From Tepidisphaera sp. (GTDB lineage: Bacteria; Planctomycetota; Phycisphaerae; Phycisphaerales; UBA1924): 64,000 nt of DNA. Location: positions 124,001 to 188,000 of the forward strand of contig WGNV01000005.1 of the NCBI GenBank assembly GCA_016124375.1, in the 5' to 3' direction. A program made the position numbers and the translations under genes. Each line of letters starts with the position of its first letter. The first letter of the stretch is position 1. This document shows, piece by piece, positions 24,503 through 32,996 of this stretch. The notes under the pieces were generated by a model. It saw only the letters and a list, made by a program, of their open reading frames with translations, did no database searches and had not been told where the DNA came from.

Positions 24503-25726
24503 TCAGGCCTTGGGCAGCAGGCGGCCGACGGTGATGGGCCGCAGCGGAAAATCGCGCAGCACGCCCCGGAGGTCGTCGAGCGTGACGGCCTCGAGTTTTT
24601 CGAGTTCCAGTTCGAGGGTGTGATACGCGCCGAGATAGGTCCACAGGCGGCCGAGGCGCTGCATGCGGTCGCCGGGGCGCTCGCCCCCAACCGTGGCACC
24701 GGTGACGATCTTGGCGCGGAGGAGATCGAGGTCTTCCTGCTTGAGCGAACCGTCGAGGCCGGCCAGTTCCTTCTGGATGACCCCCCACACCTCGTCCATC
24801 TTTTCGGGATCGCACACGGCGAAGACGAAAAACTCACCGAAGCCATCGTGCGGGTCGAACGACGCCTGGGCCTGCTCGGCCAGGCCGGGCTCGATGAGGG
24901 CCCAATGGAGGCGGCTGTTGTCCGGGGCGCCGAGCACCTGGGCCAGCAAAGCCGCGGCGTACCGCCGGTCGTCGCCGATCGCCGGAGCATCGCACATGCC
25001 CAGCACGTACCCCCGCGTCGCGCTTTCCTGGTGCAGGGTCAGTTCGCCCCCGACATAGGCCGGCTTGGCGCTGTTGCGTGAGACGTGCGTCGGCTTCCAA
25101 TGCCCGCACAACGCCTCCACCTGCTTGCACACGCCGTCAAAGTTGACCTTGCCGGCGAGGGCGAGCACGGTGTTGTCCGCGGAGTAGCGATTTTCGAAAT
25201 ACCCCTGCATCTGATCGCGGGCCAGGGCCTTGATCGAATCAGTCGTCCCCAGCACGCGGTGCGACAGCGGGTGCGAACCGAAGTGCTTCTCGACCGATGC
25301 CTCGTAGAGCACCCAGAAGGGATTGTCCTGGTACATCGCGATCTCTTCGAGAATCACGCCCTTTTCGGTGTCAAAGTCTGCCTGGTTGAGCGCGGGACGC
25401 ATCATGCGCCCCAGCAGTTCCACGCCCCGGGTCAGGTGCTCGGGCAGCATGTGGGCGTAAAAGCACGTCATCTCGTTGCTGGTGTACGCGTTATTGCGGG
25501 CGCCGATCTCGTCGAACGCTCGGTTGAGCTGGTCGGCGGTCAGCCCCTCGGTCCCCTTGAACATCATGTGCTCAAGGAAATGGCTCACGCCCATCAGGGG
25601 CGTCGCCTCGTCGCGGGCACCCGTCTTGACGAAGAACCCCGCGGACGCCGTGTGCGCCCCGGCATCCACCTCAGCGATGATCTTGAGGCCGTTCGGCAAC
25701 GTGTGCGACTGAAACGAGTAGGGCAT
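24503..25726 (-). CDS. M16-family zinc peptidase (processing-peptidase-like)
   Basis: A 407-residue peptidase of the M16B type. The zinc site is intact: HFLEH (HxxEH, near residue 49-53) and the third ligand Glu in EKGVILEEIAMYQDNP about 75 residues downstream. The protein starts at the ATG at 25726 (MPYSFQSHTLPNGLKI); a TACACT hexamer exactly six bases upstream supports that start, while the longer frame is non-coding. M16 peptidases cleave folded or semi-folded peptides, for example in processing or quality control. The C-terminal half is a second, catalytically inactive M16 domain (MSVGRLLPKA-like ending). It is followed by the small 64-residue gene. Confidence 0.9.
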   Translation of the reverse strand: MPYSFQSHTLPNGLKIIAEVDAGAHTASAGFFVKTGARDEATPLMGVSHFLEHMMFKGTEGLTADQLNRAFDEIGARNNAYTSNEMTCFYAHMLPEHLTRGVELLGRMMRPALNQADFDTEKGVILEEIAMYQDNPFWVLYEASVEKHFGSHPLSHRVLGTTDSIKALARDQMQGYFENRYSADNTVLALAGKVNFDGVCKQVEALCGHWKPTHVSRNSAKPAYVGGELTLHQESATRGYVLGMCDAPAIGDDRRYAAALLAQVLGAPDNSRLHWALIEPGLAEQAQASFDPHDGFGEFFVFAVCDPEKMDEVWGVIQKELAGLDGSLKQEDLDLLRAKIVTGATVGGERPGDRMQRLGRLWTYLGAYHTLELELEKLEAVTLDDLRGVLRDFPLRPITVGRLLPKA

Positions 25727-25856
25727 GGGGGGAGTGTACGGGGGAGATGGAAGTGGCAAAGTGGCAAAGTGGTCGAGTGGCAAAGTGAGAAATCAAGGAA
25801 GCCGCGACGTTCGAACGTCGCGGGCCTTTCACTCTGCCACTTCGCCACTTCCCCCC

Positions 25857-26609
25857 TCACCCATCCGGCTCCTTCAGCAACCGCGCCACCTGGGGCGGCT
25901 CCACCCCAAACACCTCGCGGTAGTACATCGCCAAAAGTCGCGTCGCCCGCCCCACCGCCGTGGGCTCAGTCGCCTCCAGCCCCGCCGGACCATCCATCCC
26001 CGCCAGCGCCCGCAACACTCCCACCGTCTCCGCCCGGACCCGCCAGAGCGAAGCGTCGCCCTTGGCCTCATCGCGCGTCAGCCCGCCCGCCCGCGGACTG
26101 AAGGCGTAGCTTTGGGCCGCCGCCAGCCCGCCCCCGTGCAGCGTGTCGTGCTCCAACTCGGGCCGATGCCCGGTATCGCTCAGCAGCATCCACATGAACC
26201 ACAGCACCGCCGCCCGGTCGCGGCGTTTCTCCCCCAGGTGCCTGGCCGCCTGCAGAAGGGCATCGAACAACCCCGGATGCGGGTCGTGATCCGTCACGGC
26301 GTGGAGAACCAGATCCAGCAGCGTGAACGCCGCGTTGAAGCTGCTCAGGCCCTGGCGAGCGGCAGGAAAAATCTCCACCAAATCCCAGCTCGCCAGGATG
26401 CTCAGTTGCCCGCCCGTCTTGATGCTCGCCACCATCTCGCCCAGCGTGAAGACCTCCAGCCCGCCCGAAAACGCGCTGTGATCGCGCTTGGCCCCCTTCG
26501 CGACGCACCGCACCAGCCCGTGCTCGCGAGCGAAGAGCGACACCGTCTGGCTGGTCTCCGACCAGTCCCATACGCGGACGCAGAAGGCCTGGTCGATGGT
26601 CAGGGCCAC
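25857..26609 (-). CDS. recO: DNA repair protein RecO
   Basis: A 250-residue RecO. The N-terminal OB-fold begins with VRVWDWSETSQTVSLFAREHGLV, followed by the conserved RCVAKGAKRDHSAF, GGLEVFTLGEM pattern. The C-terminal helical zinc-less domain is seen in FNAAFTLLDLVLH, the GLFDALLQAARHL helix and AMYYREVFGVEPP near the end. RecO loads RecA with RecR onto single-stranded gaps. The usual four-Cys zinc motif of many RecO proteins is absent here, as in several lineages. It starts at a GTG with GAGGGAG as ribosome site, 130 bases after the M16 start region on the same strand. Confidence 0.88.
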   Translation of the reverse strand: MALTIDQAFCVRVWDWSETSQTVSLFAREHGLVRCVAKGAKRDHSAFSGGLEVFTLGEMVASIKTGGQLSILASWDLVEIFPAARQGLSSFNAAFTLLDLVLHAVTDHDPHPGLFDALLQAARHLGEKRRDRAAVLWFMWMLLSDTGHRPELEHDTLHGGGLAAAQSYAFSPRAGGLTRDEAKGDASLWRVRAETVGVLRALAGMDGPAGLEATEPTAVGRATRLLAMYYREVFGVEPPQVARLLKEPDG

Positions 26610-26706
26610 GCGGCTCCCTCGTCACACACTCAAAGCCCGAAGGGCGAAAAGCACACGGGCGGGACGCCTGTGCCACGAGATGGGGTAGACCGGTGCCCGC
26701 ACAGCC

Positions 26707-27123
26707 TCACCCCGGCACCATGATCTTCGCCGGCCTCAGCACGAACCGCCCCGAGACGGCCACGGGCAGCTCACCGGGCCCGGCCGCCGGGTCGAGCAGT
26801 CGCCCCTCGCCCTTCAGATCAAACTCGCCGTCTGCCGCGCCCGCCAGCGTGACCTCGACCCGCAACGAAAAACCGGGCCTGACGAACCGCCCGTACTTGA
26901 GGGCCCGGACTTTTCCCAGCACCAGGCGCTGATCCGGCGCGGCCTTTGGCCCGCACAGCCGCCGCCCCGCCTGCACCATCGCCTCCAGCATCATCACCCC
27001 GGGCAGCACCGGATAGCCGGGAAAATGATCCTGCAAATATTCTTCCGCCCCGCTGATCTGCTTGAGCGTCACGATGTGCGTGTCGGAGGAATCCAACACG
27101 CGGTCAACCAGGTCGAATCGCAT
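26707..27123 (-). CDS. 3-hydroxyacyl-ACP dehydratase (FabZ-like)
   Basis: A 138-residue hot-dog-fold dehydratase. It carries the FabZ active-site stretch DHFPGYPVLPGVMMLEAMVQ: His with the catalytic function and Glu in the following helix (LEAMVQ). The start ATG at 27123 (MRFDLVDRVLDSS) has TACCCT exactly six bases upstream, which suggests a leaderless message; the longer reading is antisense to the ACP gene. FabZ removes water from 3-hydroxyacyl-ACP during fatty acid elongation. It is divergent from the ACP gene 123 bases away, and a second dehydratase follows the ACP, so the trio may form a fatty acid or specialised lipid pathway. Confidence 0.88.
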   Translation of the reverse strand: MRFDLVDRVLDSSDTHIVTLKQISGAEEYLQDHFPGYPVLPGVMMLEAMVQAGRRLCGPKAAPDQRLVLGKVRALKYGRFVRPGFSLRVEVTLAGAADGEFDLKGEGRLLDPAAGPGELPVAVSGRFVLRPAKIMVPG

Positions 27124-27246
27124 GGTGGCAGGGTACCCCGGCTGGGCGCTACAGTAGCGATTCGTGGCGAGGGGGGCCGGCGGGCGATCTAGCCGCGGCG
27201 GGCCGCTCTCACGGGTTTTGCAACGGACGCGAAGGACAGAGCACAC

Positions 27247-27639
27247 ATGACACGCGACGAGATTTTTGGCAAGGTTCGCACGCTGCTGGTCGACGCCCTG
27301 GCGGTGGACGACGACGACGTGACGATGGACGCCAAGCTGACCAAGGACCTGGGCGCGGAGTCCATCGACTTCCTCGACATCGTCTTCAAGCTCGAACAGG
27401 CCTTTGGCATCAAGATCCCCCAGGGCGAGCTCTTCCCCGACAACGTCGCCCAGGACCCCCAGTACGTGTCCGACGGCAAGGTCACTCCCAAGGGCATCAT
27501 CGCTCTCAAGGAACGCATGCCCCACGTCGACTTCTCGCAGTGGGAGAAGGACCCGCAGCTCGGCACCGTCGCCGACATCTTCACCGTCGAAACCCTGGTG
27601 AAGTTCGTCGAAGCCAAACTCGCCAAGAAAGCGGGCTGA
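27247..27639 (+). CDS. Acyl carrier protein with C-terminal extension
   Basis: A 130-residue acyl carrier protein. The phosphopantetheine site is DLGAESIDFLDIV with Ser39. The first 75 residues match a normal ACP, but the usual 80-residue length is exceeded by an insertion and extension (ALKERMPHVDFSQW, EKDPQLGTVADIFTVETLVKF) so that the last helix is pushed to residue 110-128. ACP carries growing acyl chains between enzymes. It is followed by a dehydratase-like gene with an overlap-free 7-base gap, and preceded divergently by another dehydratase. No ketosynthase lies nearby. Confidence 0.85.
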   Translation: MTRDEIFGKVRTLLVDALAVDDDDVTMDAKLTKDLGAESIDFLDIVFKLEQAFGIKIPQGELFPDNVAQDPQYVSDGKVTPKGIIALKERMPHVDFSQWEKDPQLGTVADIFTVETLVKFVEAKLAKKAG

Positions 27640-27646
27640 GGCGGCC

Positions 27647-28150
27647 ATGCGCTGGATGTGGATCGATCGCGTGGTCGAGCTGGTACCCCGTCAGCGGCTC
27701 GTGGCTGTCAAAAATGTCAGCCTGGCCGAGGAACAGCTGCACGACCATTTCGAGGCCTCGGGCGACCTGCCCGCCCTGCCGATCATGCCCGCCTCGCTCA
27801 TCATCGAGGGGATGGCCCAGACCGCGGGCATTCTCGTCGGCCACGCCCAGGATTTCCGAGAGAAGGTCATCCTCGCCAAGGTGAGCAAGGCCGAACTGGC
27901 GGGCGAGGTCGCCCCGGGCTTCACGCTCCGCTATACCGCCACGATCATTCAGATGGACACCAACGGCGCCTCCACCAGCGGCCTGGTCGAACTCATCGAC
28001 CCCGCCCGCCCCGGCCAAGCCACCAAGCTCGGCGAGATCAACCTGATCTTCAGCCACCTCGACCAGAACATGGGCGGCACTGAATACCCCGAGCACAACT
28101 TCGTCTTCGGTGAGGGCTTCAAGACCCTCCTGCGCACCAGCGGCTACTGA
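27647..28150 (+). CDS. FabA/FabZ-like dehydratase, divergent
   Basis: A 167-residue hot-dog protein. The active-site stretch is DHFEASGDLPALPIMPAS followed by LIIEGMAQTAG: the catalytic His is present and the Glu of the following helix is present, but there is a five-residue insertion after the His compared with FabZ, and VMPG is replaced by IMPA. It probably acts on an acyl chain on the ACP encoded just upstream, seven bases away in the same operon. A plain FabZ is a possible alternative name, but the sequence is clearly a different branch from the divergent FabZ-like gene in front of the ACP. Confidence 0.78.
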   Translation: MRWMWIDRVVELVPRQRLVAVKNVSLAEEQLHDHFEASGDLPALPIMPASLIIEGMAQTAGILVGHAQDFREKVILAKVSKAELAGEVAPGFTLRYTATIIQMDTNGASTSGLVELIDPARPGQATKLGEINLIFSHLDQNMGGTEYPEHNFVFGEGFKTLLRTSGY

Positions 28151-28184
28151 CTCGTTCTCGTCCGGCTTTCGGGCAGGAGAAGAG

Positions 28185-28374
28185 TTCACCACAGAGTCAC
28201 AGAGGCACAGAGAAGAACAAGAATAAGAAGAAGAACAAGAACAAATCGAGAAAGACGAGGAAGGGGAGACAGGAAGGATCCACGTCTCTGCTCGATGCCT
28301 CGATGCCTCGATGCCGCGTGCCTCGATGCCTTCTTGAACTTCGTCTCTCCGTCTCTGCGGAACTTCGTCTCTTC
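28185..28374 (+). repeat. Composite intergenic repeat, copy A
   Basis: This non-coding stretch between convergent genes begins with the motif CACAGAGTCACAGAGGCAC (28191-28209 region), which is the widely scattered 'CACAGAG' repeat. A purine-rich run follows (28211-28270). Then come about five copies of CTCGATGC (28284-28330), then CTTCTTGAACTTCGTCTCT (28330-28348) and GGAACTTCGTCTCTTC (28359-28374). The last two words recur at 43806-43842. It stops three bases before the stop codon of the neighbouring minus-strand gene. Confidence 0.7.
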
Positions 28375-28376
28375 CC

Positions 28377-28763
28377 CTACTCCAGCGGTATGTTCTCTGG
28401 CCCCGGGCCACCAAAGTGCAGCCACGCGAGCAGCTGCAGCAAGCCGTACCCCACCGGAAAGGCCGAGATGACGATCGCGACGATCGCGAGCAGCCGCCCC
28501 GTGCGGAGATTGCGGCGACCCACCACCTCGCACACGCCGATGACCAGAATCACCGAGGAGTACTTGAGCCCGATGAGCCCCCAGTGCTCGTAACGCTCCA
28601 CCAGCCTTGCCGCGATGAGGTTTACTTCTTCCCCGCCGATCCGATAGATGAAGGCGTAGGTCAGGAGCACGTCGAGCGAAGCCGCGAAGATGTACCAGAC
28701 GTAGAGGCTCGGGTACAGGGCAGCCCGCATCCACGCCTTGGGATTGGCGGCCGCCGTGTTCAT
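28377..28763 (-). CDS. Small four-helix membrane protein, DUF5658-like
   Basis: A 128-residue membrane protein with four predicted helices (PSLYVWYIFAASLDVLLTYAF, LIGLKYSSVILVIGVCEVV, LLAIVAIVISAFPVGYGLL). The first helix is followed by GGEEVNLIAARLVE, which resembles the conserved segment of DUF5658-type membrane proteins; this match is from memory only. Start ATG at 28763 overlaps the stop of aroDE by four bases (ATGA), so the two genes are probably co-translated, although no functional link to shikimate synthesis is obvious. The end faces the convergent fabZ-like gene across a repeat region. Confidence 0.68.
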   Translation of the reverse strand: MNTAAANPKAWMRAALYPSLYVWYIFAASLDVLLTYAFIYRIGGEEVNLIAARLVERYEHWGLIGLKYSSVILVIGVCEVVGRRNLRTGRLLAIVAIVISAFPVGYGLLQLLAWLHFGGPGPENIPLE

Positions 28764-30406
28764 CCTTTCGCCTCCCCCCCGCCACCCGCGACGTCCAGCG
28801 ATTCGGTGACGAGCTTGGCAAACAAGTCGCGCGGTGCTGTGCGCTTCGTCCAGGCTTCGCACTGGAGCGCCGCCTGAGCGACGAACATTTCATCGCCGGT
28901 GATGACCGAAAGCCCGCGTTGTCGAGCCGCCCGCACGAGGGGCGTTTCGCGGGGGACATACACCGTGTCGAACACCACGCAGTGGGGCGGCAACGAGGCC
29001 ATCATCGCGGGGTCCAGGGGCGAAGCGCCCGGCGCCGGGCCGCCCTGCATTCCGACGGGCGTCGCGTGCACGACGCAGGCGGCCCGCGCCAGATCCTTTG
29101 CCGAACCGACGCGCACGCTCGCGCCGGGCAGCACCTCATCAATCGCCCGGGCAAGCGTGTGCGCCCGCTCGCGCGAGCGATTCACGATCACCACCTCCGC
29201 GCCCGAGGTTGCCAGCGCCCACGCCGCGGCCTTGCCCGCACCCCCGGCGCCCAGCACCGCCACCATCTTCCCGCGCACGTCCCCCATCACCCGCACCACG
29301 CACCTTGCGACGGCCGGGGCGTCGGTGTTCAAGGCCCGCACCTCCCTTTGCGCGTCGCCACGTGCGGACACGACCATGGTGTTCGCGGCCCCGATTCCCC
29401 GCGTCGCGTCGTCGGTCTCCCACCCCTGCTCGCGCGCCAGCCTCGCCAGGTGCTCCTTGTGCGGAATCGTGACGCTCGCGCCGCCAAAGTTCAGCCGCTC
29501 GTCGTGCACCAGCTCCAGCAGCGTCGCCTTGAAACTCGCGTACGTCGTCTCCTCGTCCGCGCCAGCCGCCACCGGCAAAGGCAGATACACGCTGTCCACA
29601 CCCGCAGCGGCAAACCCCGCGTTGTGCACGAGGGGCGACCTCGAATGCGTGACCGGCCACCCGATGATGCCGTACACCCGCGTTGCCGTGCCGATGCTCT
29701 CGACCCGGTAGCGCTCGCGCAGCAGCGCCAGCGTCGGCTGCCCGGGCGCGGTCGCGCTTGCTTCCCGCAGTGCCGCGAACGTCAGGAACCCGCCAAACTT
29801 GGGCGCCAGCACACGCGACAACAGCCCGAACTCGCCCATCGCCAGCGCGATCGTCGGCCGCCCCAGCTCGCCCGGCAGCGCCAGCGCGGCGAGCGCATCC
29901 CGCACCGACCGCGCCGTGTACGCCACCTTGATCACATCCACCCCGCCGGTCTGCGCCATCGCGAGCAAGCGCCTCGCCAAATCCCGCGGCGGCCCCGCAA
30001 AGTCATGCATCGAGAGAATCACCCCCGGCCTCGCCGGGTCATCGTGCTCGTGCACCAGGCTCCGCAGCACGCCGCTCTTGCTCAGCGCTGCGAACTCGAC
30101 GTCCACATACCGGGGCGTCGCCGCACCCGCGGGCTCCAGCATCGCCCGCGTCCATGCCTCCACATCCGCCATCGCCCCCGCGAACGTCCCGCCCTCCGCC
30201 GCGCTTCGGCACGTCATGATCACCGGCAAGGCCGCCCCGGCGCACAAGTCGCGCGAGAGATGCACGCAGGCATCAACCCCGGCCGCCTCCATGACATGAT
30301 CCACGCGAAACTCGACGACTCCCGCCCCTTGGTCTTTGGCAAGGGCGGCGTCCGCCAACGCGTCCGTCTTCGAATGCACCTGAATGGGCACGCACAGGAG
30401 CGTCAT
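28760..30406 (-). CDS. aroDE: Bifunctional 3-dehydroquinate dehydratase / shikimate dehydrogenase
   Basis: A 548-residue fusion of the third and fourth steps of the shikimate pathway. The N-terminal 235 residues are a type I dehydroquinase: EFRVDH, LSMHDF (catalytic His region) and VIKVAYT with the Schiff-base Lys. The C-terminal 310 residues are shikimate dehydrogenase: YGIIGWPVTHSRSPLVHN (shikimate binding), SVTIPHKEHL with the catalytic Lys, and the NADP loop VLGAGGAGKAAAWAL. Such AroDE fusions are known in plants, chlamydiae and planctomycetes. The ATG at 30406 is preferred over the GTG at 30412; both lie within four to ten bases of the upstream gene's stop. The stop overlaps the next gene (ATGA). 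Confidence 0.92.
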   Translation of the reverse strand: MTLLCVPIQVHSKTDALADAALAKDQGAGVVEFRVDHVMEAAGVDACVHLSRDLCAGAALPVIMTCRSAAEGGTFAGAMADVEAWTRAMLEPAGAATPRYVDVEFAALSKSGVLRSLVHEHDDPARPGVILSMHDFAGPPRDLARRLLAMAQTGGVDVIKVAYTARSVRDALAALALPGELGRPTIALAMGEFGLLSRVLAPKFGGFLTFAALREASATAPGQPTLALLRERYRVESIGTATRVYGIIGWPVTHSRSPLVHNAGFAAAGVDSVYLPLPVAAGADEETTYASFKATLLELVHDERLNFGGASVTIPHKEHLARLAREQGWETDDATRGIGAANTMVVSARGDAQREVRALNTDAPAVARCVVRVMGDVRGKMVAVLGAGGAGKAAAWALATSGAEVVIVNRSRERAHTLARAIDEVLPGASVRVGSAKDLARAACVVHATPVGMQGGPAPGASPLDPAMMASLPPHCVVFDTVYVPRETPLVRAARQRGLSVITGDEMFVAQAALQCEAWTKRTAPRDLFAKLVTESLDVAGGGGEAKG

Positions 30407-30416
30407 GGCCACGATG

Positions 30417-31760
30417 TTAATCGGTCGGACCGCCCGAAGGTTTCAACCCAAGCCCCCGGGCCGCCCCAAGCCCAGCCACATAACCCGTCGCCCACGCCCA
30501 TTGAAAGTTGAACCCCCCGATCCGCCCGTCCACATCGAGTATCTCCCCGCAAAGGTGCAACCCCGGGCACACGCGGCTTTCCATCGTCTCCAGCCTCACC
30601 TCGCCCAACGGCACACCCCCTGCCGTCACCTCCGCATACGTAAACCCGCGATCCCCCACCACCGGCGCCTCAAATGCCGTCGCCGCCGTCGCCAGCTTGA
30701 CCCTCGCTCCGCGCGACAGGGAGTGAAGCGACGCCGCTCCGTCCACGCCCGCGGCTTCGCACAGCCCGCGCGCCAGCCGTTCGGGCACGCCCAGATTCGC
30801 CAGCGTCCGCGCGCACGTCTGCTTCCCGCCCCGCGCCAGTTCCGCGTCCAAACTATCGAAAGTGTGCGCAGGCAACCAGTTGATCAGCAGCGCCGGGCGC
30901 GACGCCCCATCGCTCGCTCCGCCCGCGCCGGCCGCGCCCAGCTCAGCCAAGTAATACCGGCTCACATCGAGTATCGCCGGCCCCGACAACCCAAAGTGCG
31001 TGCACAACAGCGAGTTCGTAAAACTTGCCACCATCTTCCCGCTCGCGCTGCGCACGCTCACGCTCGCCACCGTCGTCAACCCCGACAGCCCGCACAGCCA
31101 ATGTGCCTGCGGCAACAGCAGCGGCACCAACGCCGGAAACACCCGCTCCGTCACGCTGTGCCCGAGCGACCGCGCGATCGCATACCCCGCGCCGTCCGAG
31201 CCCGTCTTGGGCAACGCCATGCCGCCGGTCGCGAGGATCACCCGCCGCGCCAGCACCCGCCGCGGCTCCACCCCCGGCGCCGCCTGTTCGACGATTTCAA
31301 ACCCGCAGTCCGCCGCCAGTCTCACTTCGCCCACCCGCCACGGGTGCGCCAGCGACACGCCCGCCTCACCAGCCGCGGCCAGCAGCGCACCCAGCACGCT
31401 GTGCGCATCGTCCGACACCGGAAACAACTTCCCGGTGTCCTCCTGCTTGAGTTCCACGCCCCGCTCGCGAAAAAACTCGACCGTTCGCTCGACGCCGAAC
31501 CGCCCGAGCACCTTGCGCACCGCGTTCCGCGACGACCCGGCATACGCCGTTTCGTCCACCGCGTGGTGCGTGACGTTGCAGCGCCCGCCACCGGCGACCA
31601 AGATCTTTGCGCCCAGTTTGCGGGCCCCGTCCAGCGCGATCACACGCCCACGCGGCTCCAGTTCGCGCCCCGCCCATACCGCCGCAAACAAACCCGCGGC
31701 TCCCGCCCCCACCACAACCACATCCGCCCGCTCCAAGCCCGCCGCCCCCGCCCCGCTCAC
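30417..31760 (-). CDS. BaiN/HI0933-family flavoprotein
   Basis: A 447-residue NAD(P)/FAD-dependent oxidoreductase of the HI0933/YhiN (BaiN) family. The FAD dinucleotide motif VVVGAGAAGLFAAVWAG is at the N terminus, followed by the family mark LDGARKLGAKILVAGGGRCNVTH. The C terminus has the GFTYAEVTAGGVPLGEV motif and the FAD-binding end GLHLCGEILDVDGRIGGFNFQWAWATG. It begins at a GTG that overlaps the stop of prfA (GTGA). The physiological substrate of this family is unknown in most bacteria; bile acid reduction applies only to gut members. It is the middle gene of the prfA - flavoprotein - aroDE unit. Confidence 0.9.
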   Translation of the reverse strand: MSGAGAAGLERADVVVVGAGAAGLFAAVWAGRELEPRGRVIALDGARKLGAKILVAGGGRCNVTHHAVDETAYAGSSRNAVRKVLGRFGVERTVEFFRERGVELKQEDTGKLFPVSDDAHSVLGALLAAAGEAGVSLAHPWRVGEVRLAADCGFEIVEQAAPGVEPRRVLARRVILATGGMALPKTGSDGAGYAIARSLGHSVTERVFPALVPLLLPQAHWLCGLSGLTTVASVSVRSASGKMVASFTNSLLCTHFGLSGPAILDVSRYYLAELGAAGAGGASDGASRPALLINWLPAHTFDSLDAELARGGKQTCARTLANLGVPERLARGLCEAAGVDGAASLHSLSRGARVKLATAATAFEAPVVGDRGFTYAEVTAGGVPLGEVRLETMESRVCPGLHLCGEILDVDGRIGGFNFQWAWATGYVAGLGAARGLGLKPSGGPTD

Positions 31761-32881
31761 AGCTCCGCCAGGCGACGCCTCGTCTCCTGCTCCAGCAAAT
31801 CCTTCACCAACTGCCCCCAATCACCCGCGAGCAAGTCGCGCAGCGAGTACTCACCCGGCAATCGCTCATCCGCCACGATGCCTTCTTTGTACCTGTACGT
31901 CCGCACCTTCTCGCTGCGGTCACCCGTGCCGATCTGACTCCGCCGCGCCGCCGACCGCTCGGCGTTCTTCCGAGCCAACTCGGCTTCATACAGGCGCGCG
32001 ACCAAAAGCCGCCGCGCCCGCTCGCGGTTCTGCTGCTGGCTCTTGGCCTCCATCATCTTGATGATGATGCCGCTGGGCTTGTGGTGAATCTGCCACGCCG
32101 TCTCAACCTTGTTCACGTTTTGCCCGCCCGGCCCCTGAGCCCGCGTGGCGAACTCCTCCACGTCGTTGATCCAATCGATCTTGAGGTCCACCTCTTCGGG
32201 CTCGGGCAGCACCGCCACGCTCGCGGTCGATGTGTGAATCCGCCCCTGCGCCTCGGTCGCGGGCACGCGCTTCACGCTGTGCACGCCCGCCTCGAACGCC
32301 AACTCGCTCCACACGCCATCACCCTTGACGTTCGCCACCGCGCTCCGCAGGCCCCCGGCGTCGGACTCGGCCACGGCGTCGAGCATCTCGAACGACCAGC
32401 CGCGACGGGCCGCGTATTTCGAGTACATCTCGAACAAGTCCCGCGCCCACAGCGCCGCCTCGTCGCCCCCCGTCCCGGCCCGGATCTCCAGCATCACCGA
32501 CCCGACTCGCCGGTCTTCGCTCGTCACAAGGCGCGACAGCATCTCCTCCACGACTTGCGTGGCCGTCGCTTCGATCCGGGGCAGTTCCTCCCGTGCCATC
32601 GCTGCCAGCTCGGGGTCCGCATCCTTGCCGCTGGCCGCGAGCAGTTCGCGCAAGCCCACGGCCTCCTTTTCCAGGTCTTGCAACCGCCGAAACCCCGCCG
32701 CGACGGGCTCGATCGCCCGCTTCTGCACCGATAGGTCGCGGACTTTGCGATGGTCGCTGAGCACCTCGGGGCTTTCGAGGGCCGCAGCCAGTTCGCGCTC
32801 CCGCGCGTCGATCTCGCGAAGCTTGTCGATCGCCCGCGCGGGCAACTGCGGGGCCAGAGTGAACGGCGTCGGGCTCGTCAT
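31757..32881 (-). CDS. prfA: Peptide chain release factor 1
   Basis: A 374-residue release factor. The catalytic GGQ lies in GPGGQNVNKVETA (about residue 247), and the codon-reading PxT motif is KRVPATEAQGRIHTS, which identifies RF1 (UAA/UAG). The domain I helices and RAGTGGDEAALW are also present. Around the GGQ the wording is unusual: many RF1 proteins read GAGGQHVN, whereas here it reads GPGGQNVNKVE, closer to RF2 and RF-like hydrolases. I chose the ATG at 32881 (MTSPTPF); TACGCT lies eight bases upstream. The stop overlaps the flavoprotein start. The methyltransferase gene prmC, which often follows prfA, is absent here. Confidence 0.93.
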   Translation of the reverse strand: MTSPTPFTLAPQLPARAIDKLREIDARERELAAALESPEVLSDHRKVRDLSVQKRAIEPVAAGFRRLQDLEKEAVGLRELLAASGKDADPELAAMAREELPRIEATATQVVEEMLSRLVTSEDRRVGSVMLEIRAGTGGDEAALWARDLFEMYSKYAARRGWSFEMLDAVAESDAGGLRSAVANVKGDGVWSELAFEAGVHSVKRVPATEAQGRIHTSTASVAVLPEPEEVDLKIDWINDVEEFATRAQGPGGQNVNKVETAWQIHHKPSGIIIKMMEAKSQQQNRERARRLLVARLYEAELARKNAERSAARRSQIGTGDRSEKVRTYRYKEGIVADERLPGEYSLRDLLAGDWGQLVKDLLEQETRRRLAEL

Positions 32882-32996
32882 GCCCGCACAGCGTAGACGC
32901 GAAACGCCACGCGACGGCCTCCTAATAATCCCAACGACCCGACCGAATACCGTCCGGCGTTCGCCGCCCGTTCCGCGCCCAGTCCAAGGAGGCCGA

